From NCBI GenBank assembly GCA_014529385.2, contig CM043953.1, forward strand, positions 67,326,372-67,390,371: 64,000 bases of DNA, written 5' to 3'. Under the pieces are notes generated by a model. The model searched no databases and was not told the origin of the DNA. It saw nothing but the letters and a program-made list of their open reading frames with translations. A program made the translations under genes and the position numbers. Of the stretch, positions 23,641-34,635 are shown piece by piece. The stretch comes from Adiantum capillus-veneris (taxonomy: Eukaryota > Streptophyta > Polypodiopsida > Polypodiales > Pteridaceae). Numbering within the stretch: the stretch's first letter is position 1; every line of letters begins with the position of its first letter.

Positions 23641-25137
23641 TGAAGGCATCATTCTCTCTTACCTTTTCCCAAGCATAGGAAAGTGATGATCCTTTGCAAT
23701 GAGCATCCTCTTTTAGAGCTTTGATAGTGGAATCCCTAGGAGTCTCATTGTGAGCATTCTTCTTGGGACAAGAACGATAGCCATGTCCTTGCTCCCCACA
23801 CTTGAAACACTTATGGTCCTTGTGAAAATCTTCAAGCTCTTCAGGAGAGAGTTTGCTTTTACATTTTTAAACTCCCTTATCCTTGGGAACAATTGTTGTT
23901 GTTGTTGTTGGAAGTGCCTTGGGAAGAATTATGAACATTGTTTTTCTCCTTTGCATCATTTTTGTCTTTGTTTTTCATGGGCTTGACATTCCGTCTGGCC
24001 CCTTGATGGAAATTGATACGTGAAGCAACCATGGTGTGATGGACTACTTCGGTGATAGATCCAGGCCGTTGAGAGCTGATGTATTCGGCCATCCCTTTAG
24101 GTAATCCCACATAGAATTGTTGCTTTTCCTCGGTAATGTCTATCTTCTGAAATAGAGTAGCCTTGAGATGTAAATCCCAAACCTTGTCTACATACTTGTG
24201 GATAGACTCGTGCGAGAGAAGCTTCAATCTGAACCATTCCATAAGAACTTTGTCCTTTGCATCACTTGCAAGGAATTGCTTAATGATGGAAACTTGTAGA
24301 TTTTTCCATGTCTTTGGGGATTCATTGTTTCCACGAAGGCTAGCCAACCATTGACAAGCTAATTTTGGAAGTGCATAGCTACATGGTGTAGCTTGGAGGA
24401 CTCTATGAAGCCCCTGTCTCCAAAGACCGCATCAAAATGCTGGATGAAGGCCAACAATTTGTCGGTAGCACCGAAGGTGCCATCGTAGTTGAGAAAAGAG
24501 AGACTCTTTTCTCCCTCCTTGAACTTCTTTAGCTTTTGTGACCTTTTCCATGCAGGGTATGATTTGCGATGTCCTCCCCTCTTATATTCTCTAGGAGAAT
24601 AGCCATAGATTTCGTTGAAGAGGAGGAAGGTGAAGAAGAAGGAGAGAAGGGTGACCTCTTTCTAGCCCTTTTCTTCCTTTGTTTCCTCTCTTTCCTTTTG
24701 GAATGACAAGGAGAAGGACTATGTGTTGATCTTTTCCTCTTAAGATGAGTGGGCGATCATCTAGATCGCCATCTTCGTGGAGCCACATCTTTAGAGGAAT
24801 TTTAAATTTATTTTGTTTCTTGCTCTTTGGACTCCTCCTCTCATGTGGGAGAGAGTCTTCTTTTGGGGGTCTCTTCAAGGGGCCTCCTAAGATCTTTCTC
24901 CTCTTGGAGAGGAAAGTAAATTCCATAAGCGTGAAGTTGTTGAGTAACTTTGGCTTGCAAAGCAGGGTTTCCCATAGCTTGCTGCAACCTAGTAACAAGA
25001 TAATTGACAAACATGGGGGCATCATCATTAGCACCTTCATGTGCAAAATCAAAGCTATCAATGTTCATTCTACTCTCTTGATTATTGTCAACCATGTTAA
25101 CAAAATTTATGTATGTACTTAGTGTATGCTTTGACAA
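23641..25137 (-). pseudogene. gypsy B gag with zinc knuckle
   Basis: Frames in order: N-terminal region 25137-24841 (FVNYLVTRLQQAMGNPALQA), a basic and serine-rich linker, then the gag core from about 24600 (TFGATDKLLAFIQHFDAVFG) into 24347-23877 (FLASDAKDKVLMEWFRLKLL, HKYVDKVWDLHLKATLF, GLPKGMAEYISSQRPGSI) with an Asn run. A CCHC knuckle, CFKCGEQGHGYRSC, lies at about 23760-23830. Stops and shifts occur between the parts. Gag would build the particle and package RNA. Confidence 0.85.
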
Positions 25138-25271
25138 TTCAAAACCTTAGTTTCCACTCCTCTTAGCCTTTGAAAATTGGCTCATAAGTATCTACACCCA
25201 CGACTGAAAGTGGTTAATTATAGAGAGTAGTGGAGTAGGTCTAACGTAGCAAAGTTGACGAGGGCTATCTC
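25138..25271 (-). other. gypsy B leader, left part, with hAT target duplication
   Basis: Short non-coding leader interrupted by the hAT element; it continues at 32930. The 8-bp target duplication GCTATCTC occupies 25264-25271 and is repeated at 32930-32937. Confidence 0.8.
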
Positions 25272-26535
25272 CTAAGTTGCATCATTCGTTATTCGGGAGA
25301 CGGATAATACGCGAATAATGGGCATATTATTCATACGACCGTATTATACGGTGCCACATCAGCATACACGGCCAAACGTATAACTTCTTAGTTTTTCGAG
25401 CGCAAAAACTTTTTGAATGAAATTATTTTCGATCTAATAATAACGATCGGAAAAATTATCGGCCGAAAAAAAAACGATCGAATATATTAGTATGTAAAGC
25501 AACACGCGACAACCAATTTCACACCATCATTCACAAAGTTAGTGTTTTCCATGTGAGTATTCTCACCAAACAAATAAAACAATAATACGTAAAAAATTGA
25601 AACAATTTGAATTAGATAGAAATTAAAATTCAATAGATTTTAAGTTTTGTGTTTCAGATTTATAAATTTGTTTTCAATAAATTACTAAATAGTTGAAATT
25701 TTGTACTTTGTGAAGAGTTTAATCTCTCACCTGATACAAAATGTAATTATAAGAATCACTTGTCAACGTCTTCAATTAATTGACACTTAAAAGTGACTAA
25801 TTAAAAAAATTAGGATATTATCGTTTTGTGTAGATTTTACTCTCACATGAGATAATTAGTTTAAAAATATAAGTACATAAAAATTAATTTTATATAATTT
25901 AAAGTTCGATTTTGATGTGTAGAGATTTTCTCTCACTTCAAAATGAATATAATGAAACAAAACTATATTTTTTACGTCTTGTGTAGAGCTATTCACACTC
26001 CTATGCTCTCACTAGAATAAAAACATGTCAAAAAATATTCATATTTTCTTATCTTTATTTGGACTGTAAAATCTATCGTACTATGTGAGAGCATACACAT
26101 GCTCGCATTGTAGCTAATAGATAATCGCTTAAAAATCTATGGTAAAGTGTAAGAACTTTTTGTTCGCACTTTACATAGATACGATAATTATCAAGTATTT
26201 TAAGTGATTATCGTTTTGACATTTTAAAAAATGTCACTTATAGCTCTTGTAGCTATAACAATTCATAATGATAATCATTTTAATACTTGATTTAATTGTA
26301 ATTATTGATTATCGTAATGTGTTAAAGCTACAAGCTTGCACTTTAGATAAATCGATGCAATTTATATGTAATCCAATGGTATTGTTTTTTGTGTTTTTTT
26401 TTTGTTCAATCATTGTTTTTAATTATTTTAATTTCGTTCAATCATTGTTAGTTGAATTAATTTAATGTTTAAATTGATTTTGATTATGAAAATGATCATT
26501 GAATTTGTTTTCACTAGCAGATTACTTTGTGCATC
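25272..26535. promoter_or_regulatory. hAT left subterminal region
   Basis: 1.26 kb of AT-rich non-coding DNA between the left end and the transposase start. Motifs such as TGTGTAGA.TTT.CTCTCAC and ATAATCGCTTAAAAATCTAT with its inverse recur. These resemble clustered transposase-binding sites, and the region should contain the transposase promoter. Binding is inferred, not shown. Confidence 0.5.
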
Positions 26536-28628
26536 ATGGTGAAAGGACAAGAGTGGGGTTATGTGCATGAGTTAGTTGCTTGGAGAAATACATCTTGACT
26601 TAAATGTAAATCTTGTGGCCACCAGTTCAGTGGTAATGCAACCAGAATTAAAGAGAATTTATTTAAAGTCCCTGGCAATGTTGAAAAGTACGGGGCACCA
26701 CCAAGAGATATTCATGAAAATTTTCCCATGTATTCTCGCAAAGTAAAGTTGATTCTTGCAGCTAAACATAAAGGTGGTGTTTCTAAAGATATTCATGCGA
26801 ATATTGAAGCATCTGTATGCAATGAGGCAACAGAATAGGTGTTTAACACTCGAGTAAATGATCAGAGTTCTCAATTGAACCCTCTTTATGGACATGCTTC
26901 TACATCAGGAGGAGTTCCTAGCACAAGCAAATCCAACAGAGCGTCATCCAATGGACAGATGTTGCCTGAAGCATTAGATAAACAATGGTTGCTTGAGCTA
27001 TATTTAAAATGGACACAAGAATTTTTTGCATGTGGCATATCATTCAATGCTACGCGCAATCCAATATTTCAAGATGCTTTGATGAGTACAGCCAAAAAAG
27101 GACTTGTGCTTCCTTATTATAACAAGATGCGAACTGAACATCTTGATAAAGTCAAAGACAATACTGAAGCCATTCTCAAACCAACAGTGCTAGAGTTTGT
27201 TCCAGCATATGGATGCAGCATAGCATCGGATGGATGTACTAACTGTCAGAAAAAACCTTTAATCAATGTAATGCTTATTAACCCTAGAGGGGCTATGTTC
27301 GTGGAAGCAATTGACAGCTAATTGAAAGAGAAGACTATCACCTACCTAGTAGGGGTGTATGAGCGTGCAATTGCAATCGCAGGTGGAACAAATAATGTGA
27401 CTGCTATTGTCACAGATAAAGCGGCCAACTACAAAGGAGCAGGAAGAGCTATTCAAGTCAAGTATCCGGAGATTTCTTGGGTACCATGTGCAGCTCACAC
27501 TCTAAATTTGCTTTTCAAATATATTTGTAAAATGGCATGTGTGAAGCAAACTTTATCAGATGCAAATCATGTGGTGAAATTCATTAGAGAGCATCAATTT
27601 TTGTATGCTCTTTTTTGAACCAAGTCACCAAATAAAACTTTGCAAATATTTTGCGCGACAAGGTTTGCTACGGCATACTATGTTCTTGCTGCTTTGCAAG
27701 AGTTGAAGCGTGCATTGATGGAAACGTTAGCAGACAGAAGATGGGATGGATGGCTCAGCAAGTATCCAAGTTATCAGGAAGCAGCTGGTTGATGTGCACA
27801 AATAGTAATCTCGACAGTCTTTTGGCGTAATGTAGAAAGAATAGTAACTGTGTCAAATCCATTTGTAGATCTTTTGAGAGCAGTTGAAACAGATTATTTT
27901 ATTTTTGGTCAGGTCTACTGGTATATGTAAGAGGCTATACGCAAGCTAAGAGAAAATGTTTGTTTTGGTACGAAGGATAAAGCTACCATGATTACAATTG
28001 TTAACAAGCGTTGGGCACAGTTGCATACACCATTGCATGGTGCGGCTTTTGTATTGGATCCTAAGTTTCAAATGCATCAACAATCTGCCAACAAATAAGT
28101 TATGTCCGACTTCAAAACAATGTGCTCCCAACTCTTAGGGCACGAAGATGGAAAAGTATCTTTTCATCAGCGAGTAGATTATGCCAATAGAACTGGTATG
28201 TTTCAGGATCCATGACATATAGATTCCATTGGAAAAACAAGTGCACCTTTATGGTGGAAGGAGTACAGTGGAGAGAAAGTGGAGTTGCAACACATTGCAG
28301 TTAGAGTTTTATCAGTAGCTGCATCAAGTGGAAGTTGTGAGCGAAACTGGTCAGCTTCCACTTTGTGCACACTAAAAAGCGAAACAGACTTCATACTAAA
28401 CATGTTGTTGATTTGGTGTATGTTTTTTGTAATATGAGACTTATTCATAAGCCTCAAAACATTGCAACTAGAGCCGCTCAAAAGCAATATGGAGTCTTCC
28501 AAATACATGAAGCTATTTCTGCAGAAGTTGATGATGATGATGATATGGAATGGGAGATAGTTTTAGAATGCTTAGATATGGACAAAGTAGATGATATGGT
28601 TGCAGCTTTTGAAGATGGAGATGATTAG
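26536..28628 (+). pseudogene. hAT transposase (BED finger, DUF659, hAT dimerisation)
   Basis: From the ATG at 26536 one frame runs to about 28360 with roughly eight in-frame stops, then shifts by one frame for the last 85 codons. Domains in order: a BED-type zinc finger (CKSCGHQFSGNATRIKENLF), a DUF659 block (LEFVPAYGCSIASDGCTN, INPRGAMFVEAIDS), the RNase H-like catalytic region (VTAIVTDKAANYKGAG, WVPCAAHTLNLLF) and the C-terminal dimerisation motif (WWKEYSGEKVELQHIAVRVL, SSGSCERNWS, KKRNRLHTKH). It ends in an acidic tail. It would cut and join the element's ends; the stops show it is inactive. Confidence 0.88.
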
Positions 28629-28710
28629 TGAGAGTACCATTGTAATACTTACTCAACAAGTTTTTGTATATGATGAAAGAAAGTGTTATCTCGTTGTCGT
28701 TCACATCAAA

Positions 28711-28712
<2 letters not shown>

Positions 28713-28776
<64 letters not shown>
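28713..28776. repeat. (CT)n microsatellite
   Basis: About 32 CT units directly after the transposase, between the convergent genes. The ORFs over it are low complexity. Confidence 0.97.
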
Positions 28777-28779
<3 letters not shown>

Positions 28780-28985
28780 ACACACATATTCACTTACACT
28801 CAAATATATACACAATTAAGAGATGTGGTCTCTTCAGTTGAAAATAATAAACTGCCGATAATATCTTGTCGAATAAAAATTACATAAAGTTGATGTAGGT
28901 TTGAAATTACAACAAGGTTCTGGGAAATCACTCAATCGAAAAGAGTTTAATATAATTTTGAGATTACAAAAATATTTTGAGTGAC

Positions 28986-29744
28986 TTATGAGTTTGATAG
29001 ATCTGCTATAAGTTCGTCTATGGTAAAATCTGTAATTCCTAGCTCAGGGGATGGTTCAGCAACATCTTGATGTGAAGTGGTAGTATCATCTGACAAAGGT
29101 CCATACAATGATTCATTTCGTTTAAGCTTTGCTTGTGCATCACTTATCTCTATTTCAAGCTCAAGAATCCGGCCACGAAGCATGTACGGTGTTTCTCCTT
29201 GGCTGGCAAGGTCTTGTCCTTGGCTGGCTAATTCAGTCAGTGTTTCTGACTCTTCAGGAAGTAAAACAATAGGACGCTTGTGAGGAGGCATTGGATTATT
29301 TGAATTGCGTGTTGCCACCTTTTCTGCAATGCGTCCACGTCCAACGCCAGCGGTGCCTAGATGATCTGACCAATCCACTCTCTTCAGCAAAACATATCGA
29401 ACATAGCATTGCTGGATAAAGTAAATTGCTACTTGGTTGTTGTTTGGTAGGCATCTCTCTTGTCGTATAAACCTTTGCAGCAATACACGTGCCAGTCCTT
29501 TATGTTGCAAATCAGAGGGCTTTAACGGATCTCTATCTTTTTCATTGCCACTTATTTGAAATAGTTGATGGCATACAAAGTGATTAGGGCAAAGCTTTTT
29601 GCACTCTTTAAGGGTTAATGGTTTGCCATGCAGCTCAGAGTCATCTTCTTCAATGTTGGCAATAGTAGAAAGATCTACTTGTCCAGAGTCAAACTTGTTC
29701 TTCTTTAAAAATTGCATGAGCTTCAGCGTGGTTGAGTTCTTCTT
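28986..29744 (-). CDS. Unknown hAT-internal ORF downstream of the kinase-like gene
   Basis: An open minus-strand frame of about 243 codons from the ATG at 29717, open upstream to about 29744, where TAG precedes it like a splice acceptor. It contains HGKPLTLKECKKLCPNHFVC, HKGLARVLLQRFIRQERCLP and a tyrosine-rich stretch QVAIYFIQQCYVRYVLLKRV. A basic segment (KVATRNSNNPMPPHKRP) resembling a nuclear signal follows, then a short coiled coil (RILELEIEISDAQAKLKRNE) and an acidic tail. I do not recognise the family. It could be a separate gene or the last exon of the kinase-like gene. It is the longest uninterrupted frame in the hAT element. Confidence 0.55.
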   Translation of the reverse strand, partial: KKNSTTLKLMQFLKKNKFDSGQVDLSTIANIEEDDSELHGKPLTLKECKKLCPNHFVCHQLFQISGNEKDRDPLKPSDLQHKGLARVLLQRFIRQERCLPNNNQVAIYFIQQCYVRYVLLKRVDWSDHLGTAGVGRGRIAEKVATRNSNNPMPPHKRPIVLLPEESETLTELASQGQDLASQGETPYMLRGRILELEIEISDAQAKLKRNESLYGPLSDDTTTSHQDVAEPSPELGITDFTIDELIADLSNS

Positions 29745-29907
29745 CCATATCTACATATCAGGTGAACATGTCATTACTTTTAAATACCCATTCAATTAAT
29801 TTCACAGTATATCGAATGACAAACATAGATTTTTTTCTCAATTAAACATACAATTAAATCTGACACCAAAAGCAAAACAATGATGAAATCATGAGACTGC
29901 GTTTTCA

Positions 29908-31286
29908 TTAATCATCAACTGGTTGTAAGCCAGATGTCATTACAATGTTGTAACCCATTCTATGGGCATCATTTAAACATAAGGAGAGATCAAAAGCATT
30001 AGGCCGGATTTTGGGGTGAACGCACTTGCCGCTTTCAAGATGGGCAAGGACATTACTCAAAAAATGTCTCTTGCTTTGTTCTTGGGGGTGTGGTAAGCAC
30101 TTGAAAATCCGTTTACATGTATGACACATGGAATAAATATCCATAGCTTTGGTCCAGGAGGGAGGATTACTAGATATACATTTGGGAGCTCCCCATGGAT
30201 AATCTCTCTCATATTGTTTTCTAGTTTCTATCTACATATCGCGTAGAGGAGGAAAACCGGCTATCGTATTTGTTTTGGTGCATCAACCCCAATCCACAAT
30301 GCTGGTGTAAACACCTTTTTGGCCAAAATGCAGCATCATATTGCGAGAGTGTAGATCATTGTGGAGGTAGTTATGCGTATGTATATACTTGAGAGTTTGG
30401 AGGAGAGCATTGATGATCTGCAAAATATTCTCTTGGAATATCTCTATTGTTCCTTGCCATCTGTAGTGCATTCTTTTATCCATTGCTCCACATGGCTGCC
30501 ATTCCAAAATCGTGAAATGAGCATAGGTCGCTCCACGTGGCGCACCATGGCAAGAGGGTAGATAATACCACGATGTGAAATATCCAAAATTGTTGCTTTG
30601 TCTTTGACCTGTTTCTCCATGGTGGGCCCATGTAAGTGTACTTTGAACACTTTTGCAGCATACACTTGATCTTTGAAAGCGGGATGTGTGACACCCACAC
30701 ACTTCACATGTGCCCATCTTCCCTCTCCCAACTGTGGAGCTTGGATATTGAAGATGGTTGTGTCGGGTAAAAGGTGTAAAATAGGTGGTAGCTGAGAGAG
30801 GTCTAATGCAGCAACGGATGACGCTTCAAGCTGTGTTCTAAGAAGGATTTCTGGTTCAACAGCAGCTTCGGAAGAGATGTCTTCCACTCTTGCATGCTTT
30901 GCTGCTCTTTCCAACTTTTCCTTGCTCTTGAACTCTGTATAAAGCTGTTGCACAAGATTTATGTGCTCAGCTATGTTTGGCAAGGAAGTAATTGCAGGAT
31001 TTTTCAGTTCTGGAAAGGTCTTCATGATTTTCCCAATGGTTTGTTTGACCATGTTTACTAAAGCACCTGATCTCATGAGGGCTATGTCAAAAATAGCTGG
31101 TGCAAACTATACCTGGAGCTGCTCAAACACAAACTTGGTCAGAGTCTCTGTAAGCTGATAAAAATGCTCCGGAGCGACATGGTTTAAACAACGCCTAATA
31201 TCTTCCTTTGACATGTAATGAAAGTGTCTCACAATCACTTCGGAGATGAACTTTTGTTGATGTTTTGCTAGTTTTGTGTCTGCCAT
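29908..31286 (-). pseudogene. Protein-kinase-like gene inside the hAT element
   Basis: Minus strand from the ATG at 31286 (MADTKLAKHQQKFIS). About 180 residues without recognised domain come first, then a kinase fold: glycine loop LGEGRWAHVKCV, lysine motif VYAAKVFK, and a hinge-like MLISRFWNGSHVEQWIKE. After a frame change near 30460 follow helix E and the catalytic loop (YIHTHNYLHNDLHSRNMML, with HxD and Asn), DWG in place of DFG, and a C-lobe with WTKAMDIYSM. In-frame stops occur near 31110, 30284 and 30232, some possibly short introns. Catalytic residues survive in the text, but this copy looks decayed. No internal transposon ends separate it from the hAT transposase, so it appears to travel with the element. 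Confidence 0.72.
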
Positions 31287-32929
31287 ATCTGTATGACAAA
31301 ATTATAAATTAAGAATCTTACGATAAGATTGTACACCATAATTATTATATAATGAGTGTTAACCCTATATATATTAAATGATGATACAAATTTATTAAAC
31401 AATATGAAATTATTGCAAATTAAAGAGAAAATCTTATGATTACAAACCACATTGTGGGAATCGACCATGAAAATTAAATTAGAGAGAGAGAGAGAGAGAG
31501 AAGTCAGGAGTGTGAGATGCTCTCAGCACAAGAACTGGACCCTGCTATGTGCAAAAGTGTGAGATGATGAAAGAAATCAGATATTAAGGATTGGAAAATC
31601 GTATATGTGAACAACCCAGCTAGTGTGAGATATTCTCAGCACAAGTCTCGGATGCTGTTGTAAAATAGATTGATAGTTTTTATCAATCTTATCCCTGATA
31701 AAGTGTGTGGAACTCACAACACAACTATCAGCCGATAAATTAACAATTGCAGATGTAAGTTACCTATCGTATGTGTTTACGTCCAAAACAACACCAAGTC
31801 ATTTAATGATGAAAAATGATGTTCTTTTGGAATATGAAACACACGATTAACCAGTATGTCACATTAAGATGAAGAGGGCATGAAAATATGCATCTCTTCA
31901 CTCTTAATATAACGAGTGGTAATGCTTGTGTTTCTATGTAACACATATGATAGAAAAACTTAATCTAAAATTGTAAATTTTATAAGCTATTTCTAATGGA
32001 GTGTGTGGAACGGACAAGACAACCATCGGCAAACAGCTCAACAATCTCAAATGTAAATCAATTGTTGTATATATCTACATTTAGAGTAACACCAAGTCAT
32101 CTGCTGATGAACAATGATGTTACAACAGAAATAGAAGCACAAAAATAACGAAAGTCACATTAAGATGAAGAGGGCATAAAGTATGCATCTCTGCACTTTT
32201 AAAATGACGAACGTTAATCTTTGTGCTTCTATGTAAAATAATCAACAACTACTTAATCTTTGTGCTTCTATGTAGAATAATCAACAACGACTTAATTTGA
32301 GATTGTAAATTTTATAGGCCACTCTGAAGTGAGAGGTGTAGCATCATTCCTACTACACTCCATGAGTCGACCTCTAATCCTAACTCATCTCTATGGTGAG
32401 AGGTATACTACTACACCATACCAGTGAGGATCTAAATTTACCCTAAGCCTTCCCTGGAGTGAGTCATATGACTACACACCACGGAAAAGGAGAGTATATT
32501 ATACACACTTCTGGAGTGAGCCATATGGCTACACACCACGAAGTGGCCTACGACCTGTAAGCCAACTTTGTGGTGAGAGTCAAAACTATTGCACCACACA
32601 AGTCTGGCACAACACAAAAAAAAGTTAGTATTTACTGAAAGTTAAAAAATATACATGAAAACCACTGTAACTGAAGGGGCTATCGCTATCTTCTAATCTC
32701 TCAAAATCTCCAAGCTCTGCTAACTCCCAAAAGTTCCAGAATGGTTTTCGATCGAATACAGCGACAGTTGTATATATATAGGCATTTTCGATCGAGATAT
32801 TTTTCGTTCGAAAAATATCTCGATCGAGAACTATTTTATATGGGTATTCGGGTATTATTCAGAAATATGGCATATAATGATGTTTTATACGTATAATTTT
32901 TGTTATATGGGCGTATAAATGCAACCTAG
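31287..32929. promoter_or_regulatory. hAT right subterminal region
   Basis: Non-coding 1.6 kb at the right end. It holds a GA tract (31481-31501), two GTGTGAGAT(A/G)(T/C)TCTCAGCACAAG-like motifs (31510-31640), a tandem duplication of about 300 bp, and short inverted motifs (32330-32600) where ACTACACACCACG and GAGTGAG phrases recur. It must contain the promoter of the kinase-like gene; it probably also holds transposase-binding sites. Confidence 0.5.
31690..32300. repeat. Tandem duplication of about 300 bp
   Basis: Units at about 31690-31990 and 31995-32300 share GTGTGTGGAAC, CAACACCAAGTCAT, ACATTAAGATGAAGAGGGCA and TATGCATCTCT in the same order. The two are clearly diverged, so the duplication is not recent. 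Confidence 0.75.
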
Positions 32930-32937
32930 GCTATCTC

Positions 32938-33174
32938 CTTTTCGACTTCTTATGGCTCAATAATGGTAAAGCCGGAGGCATGTCTAAAAAGACTCCATTA
33001 TTAAGTCCAAAGCTCCCGAGGTGGGCACCATATCCTACATAGTGGGCTCAACAAAACCAATATAGATCCCAACTCCACTTACCCTAATATAATTAACAAT
33101 ATCAACCATTTATAGGCTACCTAACGAACTCTCTTCTTAAGCAAGAAAAGAGAAACCAAATGCTTTGATACCAA
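32938..33174 (-). other. gypsy B leader with tRNA-iMet-type primer site
   Basis: The leader resumes after the hAT target duplication. The minus strand at 33162-33173 reads TGGTATCAAAGC, one base from the plant initiator-Met primer site TGGTATCAGAGC, one base inside the LTR end. No ORF of interest. Confidence 0.78.
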
Positions 33175-34635
33175 TGTAATGGAATTGGCCTATTAACTTG
33201 AGAGTAGGGGAACTTAGAGAGAGCACTTTTGAGAAATTACTTTGTGAGCATAGCAAGTGAACATAATTGAACTTAGTAACATAAACATACCATTTAGCTA
33301 ACTTGGCATGAACAAGACTTTTGCAAGAGAGAGAATGTAGAGAGCATGACAACAATTGAGGACCGGATTTATGTGGAGTTGGTCCCCCCTCCAATAGACA
33401 TTTGTATAATGATTTCTCCCATTAAAAGAGACACTTGTTACAATACAATCTTTGTGTTCCTTGTGACCTAGGTGATGCAATGAAGATGGAAAGCTTCATG
33501 CATCACAAGAATAACAAAAACTTTGAGGAAAGATTTAACTATCCCAAGCCTCAGTCCCAAGACCTCAAACACCTTCGAGGTGGAGAGAGGTAGCAAGGAA
33601 TGAGGGTAGGGAAGATAAGAAGAAACATTTCATAAGAGAAAGAATTAGCTCCTCACTTATCATAACTCTTCTTGCTAGCATACATAATAGCATAGTAATA
33701 AATGTGGAGAAGATGGAAAGCTTAATCATTGAAGCATGGCTCCTAGTTGGATTTGTAGTCCATAGCCAATAGTGTTGGTGTAGGATCTACACCTCTACTT
33801 GCTTGGAGAAGGAGAGGGAGCTCTTGCACTTTGCACAATGCACCATGAGAGTGTCTGTGAGTGTGAGTGGGAGAGTATACCCCCCTAAGCAACCCCCTAG
33901 CTTTCTTTGGACGACACCCCCCCCCCCCCCCTTGTAGCTCATGCTTGAAGCTCATTGGACCCCTCGAGGCCTAGCCAATCACAAGCAGGAAGTATTACTA
34001 GCAACAAGGGTAGCCTTGGGACAAGTGTCCCCATTTCCCCTTTGAGATAGAGGACTTGATAATTGCAAAAAAAAAAAGAAATCTCCTAAATTATCATTGG
34101 ACCCCTTGGGTGGCCAACCAATAGGCTCTAGGCACACCATGAGGGCAACTTGAGGAGGAACTTGATAAGTGTCTCCTTTGCTTTCTTTGTACTAGGAGTG
34201 CCTTGTGTGAGTGTCTGTGTGTGTGTTCTCTCTCCTCCCCCCTCATGTAGGGATCGCCCCCTCCTTGAAGGGATTGGATCTTGACTTTTTCACACCTCAA
34301 GACCCTCAAGCTTAGGCCCAGCTCCCACCACAAGCTTGGGTCCCGGGATCCCACCTCAAGCTTAGCCCTAGCTTACCTAAGGTCAAAGGACATTTACACT
34401 AACTATTGGATGTCTTCAATAAAGATAACCCTAAGGTCTTATCTTCCATTGGTTAGCCTTGCTCTTTGATATACCATCTCTCATTTGGGCCCCTTTACCA
34501 TTGGCCCAGTGTTGAGATAGATTCATAAGCACATGTCTATATCTTAACCCGTGTTCCCGTTTATTCTCCCACATTAAATGATCAGTTTAATATGAGAAAA
34601 TAATTTGGGTTGGTTAGATATTAGAGTATATGACA
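33175..34635 (-). repeat. gypsy B 5' LTR
   Basis: 1461-bp LTR starting TGTAATGG and ending ATATGACA on the plus strand. It is homologous along its length to the B' LTR (35161-36148 plus 45141-45479). A run of about 17 C near 33915 is an oddity. Its outer end abuts a broken RT frame at 34636, showing insertion into a sister element. ORFs within are shadows. Confidence 0.82.

Larger units (their letters stand above)
25272..32929 (+). mobile_element. hAT transposon carrying a kinase-like gene
   Basis: 7658-bp element with terminal inverted repeats CTAAGTTGCAT and (right end) ATGCAACCTAG, 10 of 11 positions matching. It is flanked by perfect 8-bp duplications GCTATCTC, the hAT hallmark length. 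Inside are a plus-strand hAT transposase (26536-28628) and, convergent on the minus strand, an unknown ORF (28986-29744) and a protein-kinase-like gene (29908-31286). Long AT-rich subterminal regions with repeated motifs occupy both ends. The coding parts carry stops, so this copy is not autonomous now. Confidence 0.88.
21397..34635 (-). mobile_element. Ty3/gypsy retrotransposon B (3' part outside window)
   Basis: Minus-strand element with LTR 33175-34635, a tRNA-iMet-type primer site, a short leader, gag, protease, RT, RNase H and the start of integrase. Its pol stops at 21397 where gypsy A inserted; the rest should lie left of the window. The hAT element 25272-32929 sits in its leader. The element itself lies in the RT of the related element B'. 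Frames are interrupted throughout. Confidence 0.82.

Noticed and set aside
27946-28131. Minus-strand ORFs within the hAT transposase
   Set aside because: They lie antisense to the recognised transposase frame and carry no motif.
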